The translations under genes and the position numbers were made by a program. From an uncultured Prevotellaceae bacterium (GTDB lineage Bacteria; Bacteroidota; Bacteroidia; Bacteroidales; Bacteroidaceae): a stretch of 39,090 bases of DNA. Shown here piece after piece: positions 9,754-18,145 of the stretch; position 1 is the stretch's first letter; the number at the start of each line of letters is the position of its first letter. The notes below the pieces were generated by a model. That model was not told where the DNA came from. It made no database searches and saw nothing but the letters and a program-made list of their open reading frames with translations. The DNA is taken from NCBI GenBank assembly GCA_945865175.1, contig CAMBDA010000030.1, positions 1-39,090 of the forward strand, written 5' to 3'.

Positions 9754-10371
9754 CTATTGCCTGGACCAGGTGGAACCGGGAGGATTTGTCTCCAGAAAGC
9801 GGTAGAGCGTGTTGCGACTGACATGGCACCGGCGGGCGATTTCTGACCTGGACATACCCTGACGAAGCCATTCATACACCTGAATTTCTTTTCCCTTGAG
9901 GGCGTGGCTCTTGTTCTTGGAACCTGCGGGACGGCCAATCTTTCTGCCTTCTGCCTTGAGCCTGGCCAGCGACTCGATGGTGCGCTGGCTGATGAGCGTG
10001 CGCTCAATCTCTGCCGAGAGGGCAAAGGCAAAGGCCAGTACCTTGCTCTGGATGTCATCGCCCAGACGATAGTTGTCCTTGATGCTCCACACACGGCACA
10101 TCTTGTCCATGCATATATGCAGAATCTCCATCACCATGAACACACTGCGCCCCAGACGCGACAGTTCGGTACAGATGATTACGTCGTCCTTCTTCACACG
10201 GCGCAGCAGCCGCCCCAAAGCACGCTTCTTGTAGGGCTGAGTGCCGCTGATGGTCTCCTCTATCCATCCCATGACGGCAAGATTCTGCTGTCGGCAAAAG
10301 CGCTCTATCTCGAATCGCTGGTTCTCTACGGTCTGCTTGTCGCTGCTTACTCTGATGTATCCATAAACCAT
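9754..10371 (-). CDS. Serine recombinase, master DNA invertase (Mpi)-like
   Basis: This is a site-specific serine recombinase of the resolvase/invertase family, 205 residues, the small size of invertases. The N-terminal catalytic domain starts YGYIRVSSDKQTVENQRFEI, with the nucleophilic Ser at residue 9 after Arg7, and includes ELSRLGRS with the conserved active-site arginines. A long E helix follows (about 100-135), then a C-terminal helix-turn-helix (MSRSEIARRCHVSRNTLYRFL). The family resembles Mpi of Bacteroides fragilis, which flips many promoters genome-wide; assignment to Mpi is from memory of that protein, not a search. It begins 23 bp after the WYL regulator stop, so the two probably share a transcript. 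I found no clear pair of Mpi-type recombination sites in the window. Confidence 0.88.
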   Translation of the reverse strand: MVYGYIRVSSDKQTVENQRFEIERFCRQQNLAVMGWIEETISGTQPYKKRALGRLLRRVKKDDVIICTELSRLGRSVFMVMEILHICMDKMCRVWSIKDNYRLGDDIQSKVLAFAFALSAEIERTLISQRTIESLARLKAEGRKIGRPAGSKNKSHALKGKEIQVYEWLRQGMSRSEIARRCHVSRNTLYRFLETNPPGSTWSRQ

Positions 10372-10394
10372 GGCGTAAAATCATGTTTAGAACG

Positions 10395-11303
10395 TTATCG
10401 GTTACGGAAGCTCGCTTCCGACAAGATGGCATGGAACGCCTGACGGAGGGAATGCGGGCTCACCACCTCTATGCGGTCGGCCTGCGAAAGCAGTTCCTGA
10501 ATGAAGTCGGGCGTGGGATGGAGGTTGAAGGTAAACTCATCGTAGCTGTCGGTAGAGGCCACCAGGCGCTGGCTGTGATGGAGCGGCAAGGTGGCGTAAT
10601 ACTGGCCCAGTCCCTTGTAGGCACGGATGGTGACAAGGGTGGGAACATCGTCCTGATGGAAGATGCCAAAGTCGTGCTGGAAATAGCGGGCAGCATTGAA
10701 GCCGGGAGGCAGGCTGAAGGAATGGTCGGTGGAACGGGCATACTGCATGCGGTCGAGCGAGAAGATGCGCATAACGCCGTCTTCCACGCGACGCGCCAGC
10801 AGGTACCACCGTTGGCGGAAAAGCTTCAGGCAATAGGGTTCCACCTCAACGATGTAAGGCTGTGCATCCGTGAATTTACGGTATTCCACCTCCAATGTGC
10901 AGTTCCGCTCCATGGCACGTGTCACCTCGGCCAGAAAATCCTCGCCCGAAGGCACGTATTCCAGCAGGATGCGCTGCTGCAGATGCTTGCTTTCACCCAC
11001 TATGCCTGCCACCGTCATGGAACTGAGCAACCAATGTTTCAGCTGGTTGCCATGGAGGTCGCGGCTCTGGCTCAGCGAATAGCGATACTGGTCGCCCTGC
11101 TTGCGGCACTCTATCTTCAGATGGAATGTATCCTCGATGGCCTCCCGATAGCGTTTGAAGCTGTTGCGATGGAGGGGAACGCCCTCGCTCAGTTGTGTGC
11201 GCATCCATTGCGCATTGATTTCCTCCAGTGTGATGCCATGCGTACGTCTGATGGTGTCAATAAGCCAGATATAGGTCTGGAAAAGCTTTGCAATCTTTAT
11301 CAT
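10395..11303 (-). CDS. WYL-domain transcriptional regulator
   Basis: This protein of 302 residues has an N-terminal winged-helix-like region (about 1-78) and a WYL domain around residues 130-215 that contains the literal motif W166-Y167-L168 in RQRWYLLAR. A C-terminal WCX-like extension (about 220-295) follows. WYL proteins are ligand- or nucleic-acid-sensing regulators, often next to phage-defence or DNA-damage genes in bacteria. Here it sits directly upstream of an invertase gene on the same strand and divergent from a small membrane protein gene, so it may control either or both. A TATTTTTG -7 element lies 28 bp before the start. No truncation is visible. Confidence 0.88.
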   Translation of the reverse strand: MIKIAKLFQTYIWLIDTIRRTHGITLEEINAQWMRTQLSEGVPLHRNSFKRYREAIEDTFHLKIECRKQGDQYRYSLSQSRDLHGNQLKHWLLSSMTVAGIVGESKHLQQRILLEYVPSGEDFLAEVTRAMERNCTLEVEYRKFTDAQPYIVEVEPYCLKLFRQRWYLLARRVEDGVMRIFSLDRMQYARSTDHSFSLPPGFNAARYFQHDFGIFHQDDVPTLVTIRAYKGLGQYYATLPLHHSQRLVASTDSYDEFTFNLHPTPDFIQELLSQADRIEVVSPHSLRQAFHAILSEASFRNR

Positions 11304-11331
11304 CTTTTTGACATTTATTGGTTTTCCGAGA

Positions 11332-11339
11332 CAAAAATA
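11332..11339 (-). promoter_or_regulatory. -7 element for the WYL regulator
   Basis: On the minus strand it reads TATTTTTG, matching the Bacteroidetes -7 consensus TA-N2-TTTG. It gives a leader of about 20 nt before the start at 11303. No good -33 TTTG is seen at the usual 19-21 bp spacing. Confidence 0.6.
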
Positions 11340-11393
11340 CGAAAAAAAAGCGGATTTTCTTTGTCACGCACGCATTTTGGTGCAACAGAGGAA

Positions 11394-11401
11394 TAATTTT
11401 G
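11394..11401 (+). promoter_or_regulatory. -7 element for the small membrane protein gene
   Basis: It reads TAATTTTG, matching TA-N2-TTTG, 29 bp before the ATG at 11431. It is divergent from the WYL promoter, with the two -7 elements 54 bp apart. A TTTG at 11376-11379 is closer than the usual -33 spacing. Confidence 0.5.
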
Positions 11402-11430
11402 TAGCGTGAAACATCAAAAAACGATAAAAC

Positions 11431-11682
11431 ATGAAAGCTGAAGTATTGGAGAAACCGATTAGCCGCACATGGCGACAGGTGATTGTGGAGAGCGAGATAG
11501 TGCTGTGGTGGGCAGCCATTGTGTCAAAGATATTAGGCGAGGAAGTGGAAGCCATACACAGTCTGAGACTGCTGAATGCCGTGATGGCAGCCCTGGCCCT
11601 ACTGCTCTTCTGCGGCACGGGACTGGCCGTATGTGCCGTGTTGCTGCTCTGGTTTGCCGTGAGCCTCTATCATTGTGCATAG
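11431..11682 (+). CDS. Small membrane protein, unknown function
   Basis: I do not recognise a family. The 83-residue product has a soluble, charged N-terminus (about 1-45, with VSKILGEEVEAIHSLR) followed by 34 almost uninterrupted hydrophobic residues (about 47-80), enough for one long or two short transmembrane helices, and ends HCA. The -7 element in front and the position divergent from a WYL regulator support a real gene. A longer overlapping frame (11469-11798) has no such support. WYL control of this gene and a link to the invertase are guesses from position only. Confidence 0.6.
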   Translation: MKAEVLEKPISRTWRQVIVESEIVLWWAAIVSKILGEEVEAIHSLRLLNAVMAALALLLFCGTGLAVCAVLLLWFAVSLYHCA

Positions 11683-11791
11683 GTGACGAAAGAAACACCT
11701 ATTCTTCCAACTGTCTCAGGTCACTTTCAAACAAACACACACATCTGCTCATTTGGATGAACGGAAACATCCTATCGATGATACCCAAATC

Positions 11792-11855
11792 TGCCTAACT
11801 GGGAAAATTTTGCTGCCCAACTGGGTAACAATTTTTTTCCAGTTGGGCAGCAAAA
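11792..11855. repeat. Cluster of TGCCCAACTGGG repeats with 17-bp dyad
   Basis: A 12-bp motif appears as TGCCTAACTGGG at 11792 and TGCCCAACTGGG at 11814, and again inverted near 11839-11850. The last two copies are part of a perfect 17-bp inverted repeat, 11808-11824 with 11839-11855, around a 14-nt loop rich in T. It lies between convergent genes (small membrane protein and valS). It could be a short palindromic extragenic repeat, a terminator for the plus-strand gene, or a protein-binding site. The rest of 11683-11905 has no gene. Confidence 0.7.
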
Positions 11856-11857
11856 AG

Positions 11858-11884
11858 GCCTCCCTCTAAGAAACAGGGGGAGGC
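11858..11884 (-). terminator. valS terminator
   Basis: Stem arms 11858-11867 and 11875-11884 pair over 10 bp with one wobble and a 7-nt loop. On the minus strand the hairpin is followed by CTTTTT, the form of an intrinsic terminator, 22 bp after the valS stop. Confidence 0.75.
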
Positions 11885-11905
11885 AACACAGGGATATGGG
11901 GGAGA

Positions 11906-14623
11906 CTACTTCAGCCCGTCGATGGTCTGCTGCAGCGTGGCAATCTTGCTCTCTGCATCGCTGAGCTTCTTGCGCTCCAGCTCCACGACTGCGGCAGGTG
12001 CATTGTTGACAAAACGCTCGTTGGACAGTTTCTTCTGGATGCCGACCATGAAGCCACGCAGACGGGCAATCTCGGTCTCTGCCTTGGCTATCTCGGCTGC
12101 TGCATCAATGAGGTTGCCCAGCGGCACAGCATATTCGCTGGTGCCGATGAGGAACGACTGGCTTCCCTCGCTCTTCTTCTCGGTATAGGCAATCCCGGTA
12201 AGATTGGCCATCTTGGTGATGATGTCAGCCATCTGGCGGCTGGCCTGTCGGCTATCGGCTGCCGACGAGATGACCTGGAGCGAAAGGGGCTCCTTCTGTG
12301 CAATGTTCTTGGTATTGCGAATGGCACGCACATTGCTGATTATCTGCTTGGCCTGTTCCATGACGTGCATCAAGCCACGCTCCTCATCGCTCAAGCTGGC
12401 AGTATGCAAGGGATTCACCATGATGCTGTCGCCTTCCTTGCGGGGAGTGAGCTGCTGCCACAGCTCTTCCGTGATGAAGGGCATAAAGGGATGGATAATC
12501 TTCATCAGCTGCTCGAACATCTGCATCGTGGCATCCAGCGTAGCCTGGTCGATGGGCTGCTGATAGGCGGGCTTCACCATCTCCAGATACCAGCCGGAGA
12601 ACTCATCAGTGAAGAGCTTGAATGCGGCCATCAGCGCTTCGGAAAGACGATACTTGCCGAACAGTTCCTGAATCTCAGCAGCCGTAGCCTTGATCATGGC
12701 CTCCATCCATGCCACAGCCTTGGCGTTGGCTTCAGGCTGGGCCTGCTGGCCCACACTCCATCCCTTCACCAGGCGGAAGGCATTCCATATCTTGTTGCAG
12801 AAGTTGCGGCCCTGTTCACACAGGCTCTCATCAAAGAGTATGTCATTGCCGGCAGGCGCAGAAAGCATCATGCCCATGCGCACGCCATCGGCTCCATACT
12901 TTTCTATGAGTCCAATGGGGTCGGGGCTGTTGCCCAGTTGCTTGGACATCTTGCGCCCCAGCTTGTCGCGTACGATACCCGTGAAATAGACATTGCGGAA
13001 GGGCACATCCTTTACGTACTCCTCGCCAGCCATAATCATACGGGCCACCCAGAAGAAGATGATGTCGGGGCCTGTCACGAGGTCGGCTGTGGGATAATAG
13101 TAGCTGATTTCCTCGTTGCCGGGATTGTTGATACCATCAAAGAGCGAGATGGGCCACAGCCAGCTGGAGAACCAAGTGTCGAGCGCATCCTCGTCGTGAC
13201 GAAGGTCCGCTGCAGTAATCTGCTCGAACCCTTCTATCTGATGTGCCTTCTCCAAAGCCTCCTCTGCATTCATGGCCACTACGAAACGTTCCTCCTCACC
13301 TTCCGGTGTGGGCAAATAGTAGGCGGGAATACGGTGTCCCCACCAGAGTTGACGGCTGATACACCAGTCGTCGATATTGTCGAGCCAATTGCGATAGGTG
13401 GTGACATACTTCTGGGGATAGAACTTTATCTTGCCCTCCAGTACAGGAGGCAGGGCGATGTCGGCAAAATGCTGCATGGACAGGTACCACTGCTTGCACA
13501 GACGGGGCTCCACAGCCGTATCGGGATTACGCTCCGAATAGCCCACCTTGTTCACATAGTCCTCGATTTTCTCCATGAGCCCGGCTTCCTGAAGGTCCTT
13601 GCTGATTTGCTTGCGCACATCCATGCGGTCCATGCCCACATACAGGCCGGCTGCCTCGGAGAGGGTGCCGTCGGGGTTGAAGATATCGATGGTCTCCAGA
13701 TTGTGCGTCTTGCCCAGATTATAGTCGTTGACATCATGGGCAGGAGTCACCTTCAGACAACCCGTACCAAACTCAATCTCCACATAGCGGTCCTCGATAA
13801 CGGGAATGACGCGGCCCACCAGCGGAACAATCACCTTGTGTCCTCTCAGCCATTGGTTCTTGGGGTCCTTGGGATTGATACACATGGCCGTGTCGCCCAT
13901 GATGGTTTCGGGACGTGTGGTGGCCACCACTGCATAGTAGCCCTTTTCGTCCTTGTGGAGCACCTCGCCCTCCTGGCCAGTGGGTACCACAGGGTTCACG
14001 TCTGCATCGGCCACGTAGTACTTGAGATTATACAGATGACTCTGTTCCTCGCGATAGACAACCTCGATATTGGAAAGGGCAGTCTGGGCCTTGGGGTCCC
14101 AGTTGACCATACGCAGGCCACGGTAGATGAGGCCCTTGTCATAGAGGTCGCAGAAGACGCGGAGCACACTCTCACTGCGTTTCTCATCCATGGTGAAGGC
14201 TGTGCGGTCCCAGTCGCAGCTGGCACCCAGGCGGCGCAACTGCTTGAGGATGATGCCTCCGTGTTCATGGGTCCAGTCCCAAGCATGACGAAGGAACTCC
14301 TCACGTGTGAGGTCCAGCTTACGGATACCCTGATCCGCCAGACGGTTTACCACCTTGGCCTCGGTGGCAATGGAGGCATGGTCGGTGCCAGGCACCCAGC
14401 AGGCATTCTTGCCCTCCATGCGTGCGCGGCGCACCAGTATGTCCTGTATGGTGTTGTTGAGCATGTGGCCCATGTGGAGCACGCCCGTCACATTGGGGGG
14501 CGGAATGACAATCGTATAGGGTTCCCGTCCATCGGGCTTGCTGCTGAACAACTTATTGTCCAGCCAATACTGATACCATTTACCCTCCACCTCTGCGGGG
14601 CTGTATTTGCTAGCTAATTCCAT
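11906..14623 (-). CDS. valS: Valyl-tRNA synthetase
   Basis: This class I aminoacyl-tRNA synthetase charges tRNA-Val with valine in the cytoplasm. The HIGH-type motif is HMGH at residues 50-53, after PPPNVTGVL, and the KMSKS-type motif is KMSKQ at 558-562. The ValRS editing insertion (with [16 protein letters not shown]) sits between them, and the C-terminus is a helical coiled-coil arm with many Glu/Lys and Leu. The start at 14623 (MELASKYS) is preferred to an in-frame ATG at 14659 because the -7 element at 14657-14664 would overlap that codon. The length of 905 residues is usual. It stands alone, transcribed from its own promoter and ending at a hairpin. Confidence 0.97.
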   Translation of the reverse strand: MELASKYSPAEVEGKWYQYWLDNKLFSSKPDGREPYTIVIPPPNVTGVLHMGHMLNNTIQDILVRRARMEGKNACWVPGTDHASIATEAKVVNRLADQGIRKLDLTREEFLRHAWDWTHEHGGIILKQLRRLGASCDWDRTAFTMDEKRSESVLRVFCDLYDKGLIYRGLRMVNWDPKAQTALSNIEVVYREEQSHLYNLKYYVADADVNPVVPTGQEGEVLHKDEKGYYAVVATTRPETIMGDTAMCINPKDPKNQWLRGHKVIVPLVGRVIPVIEDRYVEIEFGTGCLKVTPAHDVNDYNLGKTHNLETIDIFNPDGTLSEAAGLYVGMDRMDVRKQISKDLQEAGLMEKIEDYVNKVGYSERNPDTAVEPRLCKQWYLSMQHFADIALPPVLEGKIKFYPQKYVTTYRNWLDNIDDWCISRQLWWGHRIPAYYLPTPEGEEERFVVAMNAEEALEKAHQIEGFEQITAADLRHDEDALDTWFSSWLWPISLFDGINNPGNEEISYYYPTADLVTGPDIIFFWVARMIMAGEEYVKDVPFRNVYFTGIVRDKLGRKMSKQLGNSPDPIGLIEKYGADGVRMGMMLSAPAGNDILFDESLCEQGRNFCNKIWNAFRLVKGWSVGQQAQPEANAKAVAWMEAMIKATAAEIQELFGKYRLSEALMAAFKLFTDEFSGWYLEMVKPAYQQPIDQATLDATMQMFEQLMKIIHPFMPFITEELWQQLTPRKEGDSIMVNPLHTASLSDEERGLMHVMEQAKQIISNVRAIRNTKNIAQKEPLSLQVISSAADSRQASRQMADIITKMANLTGIAYTEKKSEGSQSFLIGTSEYAVPLGNLIDAAAEIAKAETEIARLRGFMVGIQKKLSNERFVNNAPAAVVELERKKLSDAESKIATLQQTIDGLK

Positions 14624-14656
14624 TGTTTTGTATGATAGTTTTTTGAAATTTGGGCA

Positions 14657-14664
14657 CAAAGTTA
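14657..14664 (-). promoter_or_regulatory. -7 element for valS
   Basis: On the minus strand it reads TAACTTTG (TA-N2-TTTG), about 34 bp before the chosen valS start. This placement decides the start at 14623 over the one at 14659. Confidence 0.7.
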
Positions 14665-14711
14665 CGAATTTCTGCGCGAATGCCCTAGTAAAATGCTGTT
14701 TTTCTTCTCAT

Positions 14712-16121
14712 TCAATCCCAGCAATGTATGTCGTCCGATATGTCGCTCATCATCCCGCGGTGGAACGACGGGTCCTTTCCTTCTCTGCGCTGCTCCACAT
14801 AGTTGCGGAACAGGCGTATGGCATAACGGCTGAGAAGCAGCACGGCCACCATGTTGGTGATGACCATCAGCGCCATGGCCAGGTCTACAATGCAGAAGGC
14901 TTCCTGAAGGGTCATGTAGCCCCCCAGCAGCACAGTGACACCCGTGAACAGGCGAAACACGAAGATGGGTTTGCGGCTCTGGCTGATGAAGCGGATGTTG
15001 GTCTCGCCATAGAAGTAGTTGGCAATGATGGTACTGTAGGCGAAAAGGAAGATGGCAGCTGAAAGGAACCATCTGCCAGGAAGACCCAGAAAATGCTCCA
15101 GGGCACTGCCCGTGAGGATGATGCCATCCTGCCCGTTGTCGTAGAGCCCGCTGAGAATGATGACGAAGGCCGTACAGGTGCAGATGACAAGGGTGTCGGC
15201 AAAGACACCCAGCGACTGCAGCATGCCCTGCTTCACAGGATGGGAGGTGCTGGCTGTGGCGGCAGCATTAGGAGCCGAACCCTCACCGGCTTCGTTGCTG
15301 AACAGACCACGCTTCACTCCCTGCAGCACAGCCATTCCCACCGCACCTCCGGCAGCCTGGCGCATACCAAAGGCACTGTCGATGATGAGACCCAGCATGG
15401 CCGGCACTTCGCGGATGTGCACCATCAGGATGAAAAAGGTGAGCAACAGATAGCCCACAGCCATAAAAGGTACCACCACAGCGGAGAAGCGCGAAATGCG
15501 CTGTATGCCTCCGAAGATGATGACCAGCGTCATGACAGTAAGTATCATGGCCACACGGGCCGGGTCGTAGCCCCAGGCCGTGCCCAGAGCGTCACAGAGG
15601 GTGTTGCTCTGCACAATCTGGTTGGCAATGCCAAAACCAAAGGTGATGAGGCAGGCAAAAAGCACGCCCATCCAGCGACAGTGAAGGCCGTACTGCATAT
15701 AGTAGGCCGGGCCACCATAGAAGGCATCCTCGCCCTTACGCTTGAACAACTGGGCCAGCGTGGCCTCCATGAAGGCCGTGCTGGCTCCCAGCAAGGCCAT
15801 TACCCACATCCAGAAGACAGCACCCGGACCACCAATGGCAATTGCACTGGCCACACCTGCCAGATTGCCTGTACCCACACGGCTACTCAGGCTCACGGCA
15901 AAAGCCTGGAACGAATTGACATGGCGCCGGCCATTGCTCTGCGCGTTCCTCTCCACCGTTCCCGAGGACAGGAGCAGGCGCATCATTTCGCGCAAGCGGA
16001 AAAACTGCACTCCCCGCAGGCACCATGTAAAATAGATGGCACTGCCCACAAGGAGTGTGATTACGATATAGGTCCACAGAAAATCCTGCAGGGAATCGAT
16101 GAATGTGAGTAGCTGTTCCAT
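14712..16121 (-). CDS. Alanine/sodium symporter, AGCS family
   Basis: This inner membrane protein imports alanine or glycine together with sodium ions. It has 469 residues with about ten hydrophobic segments and family signatures such as FSNEAGEGSAPNAAATA and LSSRVGTGNLAGVASAIAIG. The C-terminal region is charged and cytoplasmic. No TA-N2-TTTG element was found in the 50 bp upstream, where an AT-rich stretch including TATTAATATT lies. It ends 88 bp upstream of the valS start codon on the same strand; valS has its own promoter inside this gap, so co-transcription is not required. A few AGCS members carry other amino acids, so the exact substrate is not certain. Confidence 0.93.
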   Translation of the reverse strand: MEQLLTFIDSLQDFLWTYIVITLLVGSAIYFTWCLRGVQFFRLREMMRLLLSSGTVERNAQSNGRRHVNSFQAFAVSLSSRVGTGNLAGVASAIAIGGPGAVFWMWVMALLGASTAFMEATLAQLFKRKGEDAFYGGPAYYMQYGLHCRWMGVLFACLITFGFGIANQIVQSNTLCDALGTAWGYDPARVAMILTVMTLVIIFGGIQRISRFSAVVVPFMAVGYLLLTFFILMVHIREVPAMLGLIIDSAFGMRQAAGGAVGMAVLQGVKRGLFSNEAGEGSAPNAAATASTSHPVKQGMLQSLGVFADTLVICTCTAFVIILSGLYDNGQDGIILTGSALEHFLGLPGRWFLSAAIFLFAYSTIIANYFYGETNIRFISQSRKPIFVFRLFTGVTVLLGGYMTLQEAFCIVDLAMALMVITNMVAVLLLSRYAIRLFRNYVEQRREGKDPSFHRGMMSDISDDIHCWD

Positions 16122-16211
16122 ATATATTAATATTGTATAGCCAGGCTATTCAAAAACGAACCATTCGAGGTTGAGCAAATCAGCATCGGGCGGAAACGGA
16201 AGGGGACATGT

Positions 16212-16265
16212 CCGCATATGCGGGCAGACCCGCCTGTCCGGCATCTGCCGCACTTCGGGGTCTGC
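16212..16265. other. GC-rich structured intergenic region
   Basis: Three self-complementary elements sit together: a perfect 12-bp palindrome CCGCATATGCGG (16212-16223), an 8-bp helix pairing 16224-16231 with 16258-16265, and inside its loop a 4-bp hairpin (16239-16242 with 16247-16250). It begins 16 bp after the DUF1080 stop on the minus strand. It may be a terminator without a T-run or a structured 3' end that slows decay. Confidence 0.45.
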
Positions 16266-16280
16266 GATGTATAGGCCGTA

Positions 16281-17048
16281 TCACATCTCCCTTATCCAGA
16301 TATTGCGGAAACTGATGGCCTTGCTGGGGTCGCCATGCATCTGCAGGCGGATGGGACCCTTGCCGTGCTTTTCTGTGCGGGGAAAACCGATATACTCGGT
16401 AGTACCCAGAATCTCCGTGTGATTCTGCAGCACCACGCCATTGTGGATGACAGTCACATAGGGACGGTACAGATAGGTGCCGTCTTCCTTGAACACAGGA
16501 GCAGTGTAGATGATGTCGTACACGTTCCACTCACCGGGCTTGCGCATGGCATTGGCCAGAGGCGGTGTCTGCTTGTAGATGCTGCCTGTCATACCGTTGA
16601 TGTAGGTCTCGTTCTTATAGCAGTCGAGAATCTGTATCTCATACTTGTCCTGAAGGAACACACCGCTGTTGCCGCGGCTCTGCCCTTCCCCATCAATGTC
16701 GGTGGGCACACACCACTCAAGATGCAGTTGGAAGCTGCCAAACTCCTGACGGGTGATAATGTCGCCCTTGGTCTTGTCCACCGTAAGGATGCCATTCTTT
16801 ACTATCCATTCGGCCTTGCCTCCATCGTTGTTGCGCCAGGCAGAGAGGTCTTTGCCATCGAACAGCACAATGGCATCGCTGGGGGCAGTGTCCGCAGTGA
16901 TGCTGCCAGGCGTAATGACCTTAGGCTGCGGTGTCCAGTATTCCGACATGCCAGGACGCATGGCCTCGGGTTCAGGATACTTTTTCTCTTGTGCCTGCAT
17001 GTTTGAGGCACCCATGATAGCAACGGCTATCGCAAGAATCTTTTTCAT
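16281..17048 (-). CDS. DUF1080 / 3-keto-disaccharide hydrolase-like secreted protein
   Basis: The 255-residue product has a signal peptide (MKKILAIAVAIMGASNMQAQ) and one DUF1080 domain, a concanavalin-like beta-sandwich now linked in some relatives to hydrolysis of 3-keto-glycosides. Typical features seen are DGKDLSAWRN near the start, a central EFGSFQLHLEW strand, a SRGNSGVFLQDKYEIQILD segment and a final SFRNIWIREM. It lies 26 bp after the DUF4831 gene and probably belongs to that operon. Activity on a particular substrate is not proven by the sequence; no partner oxidoreductase for making 3-keto sugars is present here. Confidence 0.9.
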   Translation of the reverse strand: MKKILAIAVAIMGASNMQAQEKKYPEPEAMRPGMSEYWTPQPKVITPGSITADTAPSDAIVLFDGKDLSAWRNNDGGKAEWIVKNGILTVDKTKGDIITRQEFGSFQLHLEWCVPTDIDGEGQSRGNSGVFLQDKYEIQILDCYKNETYINGMTGSIYKQTPPLANAMRKPGEWNVYDIIYTAPVFKEDGTYLYRPYVTVIHNGVVLQNHTEILGTTEYIGFPRTEKHGKGPIRLQMHGDPSKAISFRNIWIREM

Positions 17049-17074
17049 ATTTTTAGCGGGTATTTAAGAGTTTG

Positions 17075-18145
17075 TCATTCCATGATGTCCTTGGTGCCAC
17101 CGGTCTGCTGGAAAAAAGTGACCTGGATGGTGTTCTTTTTGTCGAAGAGTGTGTTGCTGAGAATCTCCACACGGCCAAACTGGCCCATAGGGGTTTCCAT
17201 CCTGGCCCATTCCTTCTGCAGCGAATGCACCTTGATGGCCATGCGGGCAGGCACGTTATAGAAAACGCCCTGCTGCAGTTTCTCCTTCTTCTTGGCAGCC
17301 TGGGGGTCCTCCTGCACTTCAGGAACCGATTCCAGATTGGTCAGCGTGATGAAAACGGGTTCTCCGGCCAAGTCGTCGGCATCCAACACGCCCAGCTTCC
17401 TGGAGAAACGGAAAAGCAGGTGGTTCTCGGCAACCTCCTGTGGCACATAGCTGAGTGTGTACACCTCGGTACTCTTCTGAATGGTACCGCGGAAAAGCGA
17501 TTCCAGCACACTGGCCTGGCGGTCGAGCTGTTCCAGCATCAACTTGAGCTGTGCACCGTCCTTGGGCGTATTGTCAGCCTCACCACGGATAAGAGCGTTG
17601 CGACTTTCACGGATGTCATAGATTTCCTGTGCACACAGTTCGGCCTGCTTGGCCGTACTGCCAGCCGACAGGATTTCCTGCGTCATGAATTCCTTGGGAT
17701 TAGGCAAGGGCTGGGCAGGAGTGCCCTGGGGAGGTTCGGGCAGCAAAGTCTCCTCTGCATCCGTATTGATACTCAGAAGCAACCCATCGCGGCTCAAGCC
17801 CACCAGGGGTGCCACGGTCTTGCTCTTCAGCTTGATGGAGTAGGCCTTGGAACGGTCGGGCACACCGTAGGGTTCCAGTTTCACTTCCTTCAGTTCCCAT
17901 TCCACCTTCTCGCTCTCCGGCACCTGGTCGAGCCTGAGATAACGGTTGGCATACTTGTTGAACTGGCCAGGACGGGTGACGGTCTTCTCCGCCGTTACAG
18001 TCACACGCAGGGCGGTGGCAGGAAGATAGTAGCACACCCCTTCCACAGTGGCACCCGGTACAAAAGGTTCCACCTCTGTCTGCGCCATTGCTGATTGCAT
18101 GCACAAGCCGGCCATCAGCAGGGCAAAAGTCTTTTTTGTAGTCAT
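17075..18145 (-). CDS. DUF4831 family secreted protein
   Basis: This is a 356-residue protein of a Bacteroidetes-specific family of unknown function. It has a signal peptide ending near SAMAQ. The N-terminal half contains GVCYYLPATALRVTV, typical of the family; the middle has a helical, charged stretch (about 185-240); the C-terminal part is beta-rich with HLLFRFSRKLGVLD. Its start codon overlaps the stop of nnrD by 4 bp (ATGA), so translation of the two is probably coupled. Why a periplasmic or surface protein is coupled to a cytoplasmic nucleotide-repair enzyme is not evident. DUF1080 follows 26 bp later. Confidence 0.88.
   Translation of the reverse strand: MTTKKTFALLMAGLCMQSAMAQTEVEPFVPGATVEGVCYYLPATALRVTVTAEKTVTRPGQFNKYANRYLRLDQVPESEKVEWELKEVKLEPYGVPDRSKAYSIKLKSKTVAPLVGLSRDGLLLSINTDAEETLLPEPPQGTPAQPLPNPKEFMTQEILSAGSTAKQAELCAQEIYDIRESRNALIRGEADNTPKDGAQLKLMLEQLDRQASVLESLFRGTIQKSTEVYTLSYVPQEVAENHLLFRFSRKLGVLDADDLAGEPVFITLTNLESVPEVQEDPQAAKKKEKLQQGVFYNVPARMAIKVHSLQKEWARMETPMGQFGRVEILSNTLFDKKNTIQVTFFQQTGGTKDIME

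Noticed and set aside
10405..10420. Hairpin CGGAAG-CTCG-CTTCCG at the 3' end of the WYL gene.
   Set aside because: Only 6 bp, inside the coding sequence and without a T-run; termination between the WYL and invertase genes is not supported.
10383..11396. A 337-residue open frame on the plus strand across the WYL gene.
   Set aside because: The WYL gene on the other strand carries the conserved motif and a promoter; this frame has neither.
11298..11430. Similar leader sequences (TCAAAAA then GATAAA) in front of both divergent genes, looking like inverted repeats around an invertible promoter.
   Set aside because: The match needs gaps and is AT-rich, and no exact repeat of more than 7 bp is present. 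Not enough to claim an invertible segment.
12365..14617. A 750-residue open frame on the plus strand across valS.
   Set aside because: It is the antisense of a clear valS gene. Long antisense frames are common in this GC-rich coding style, and the product has no recognisable domain.
16125..16134. TATTAATATT upstream of the AGCS gene, also found at 37303-37312 before the MFS gene, as a possible shared operator of two transporters.
   Set aside because: Ten AT-only bases in AT-rich gaps are easily shared by chance.
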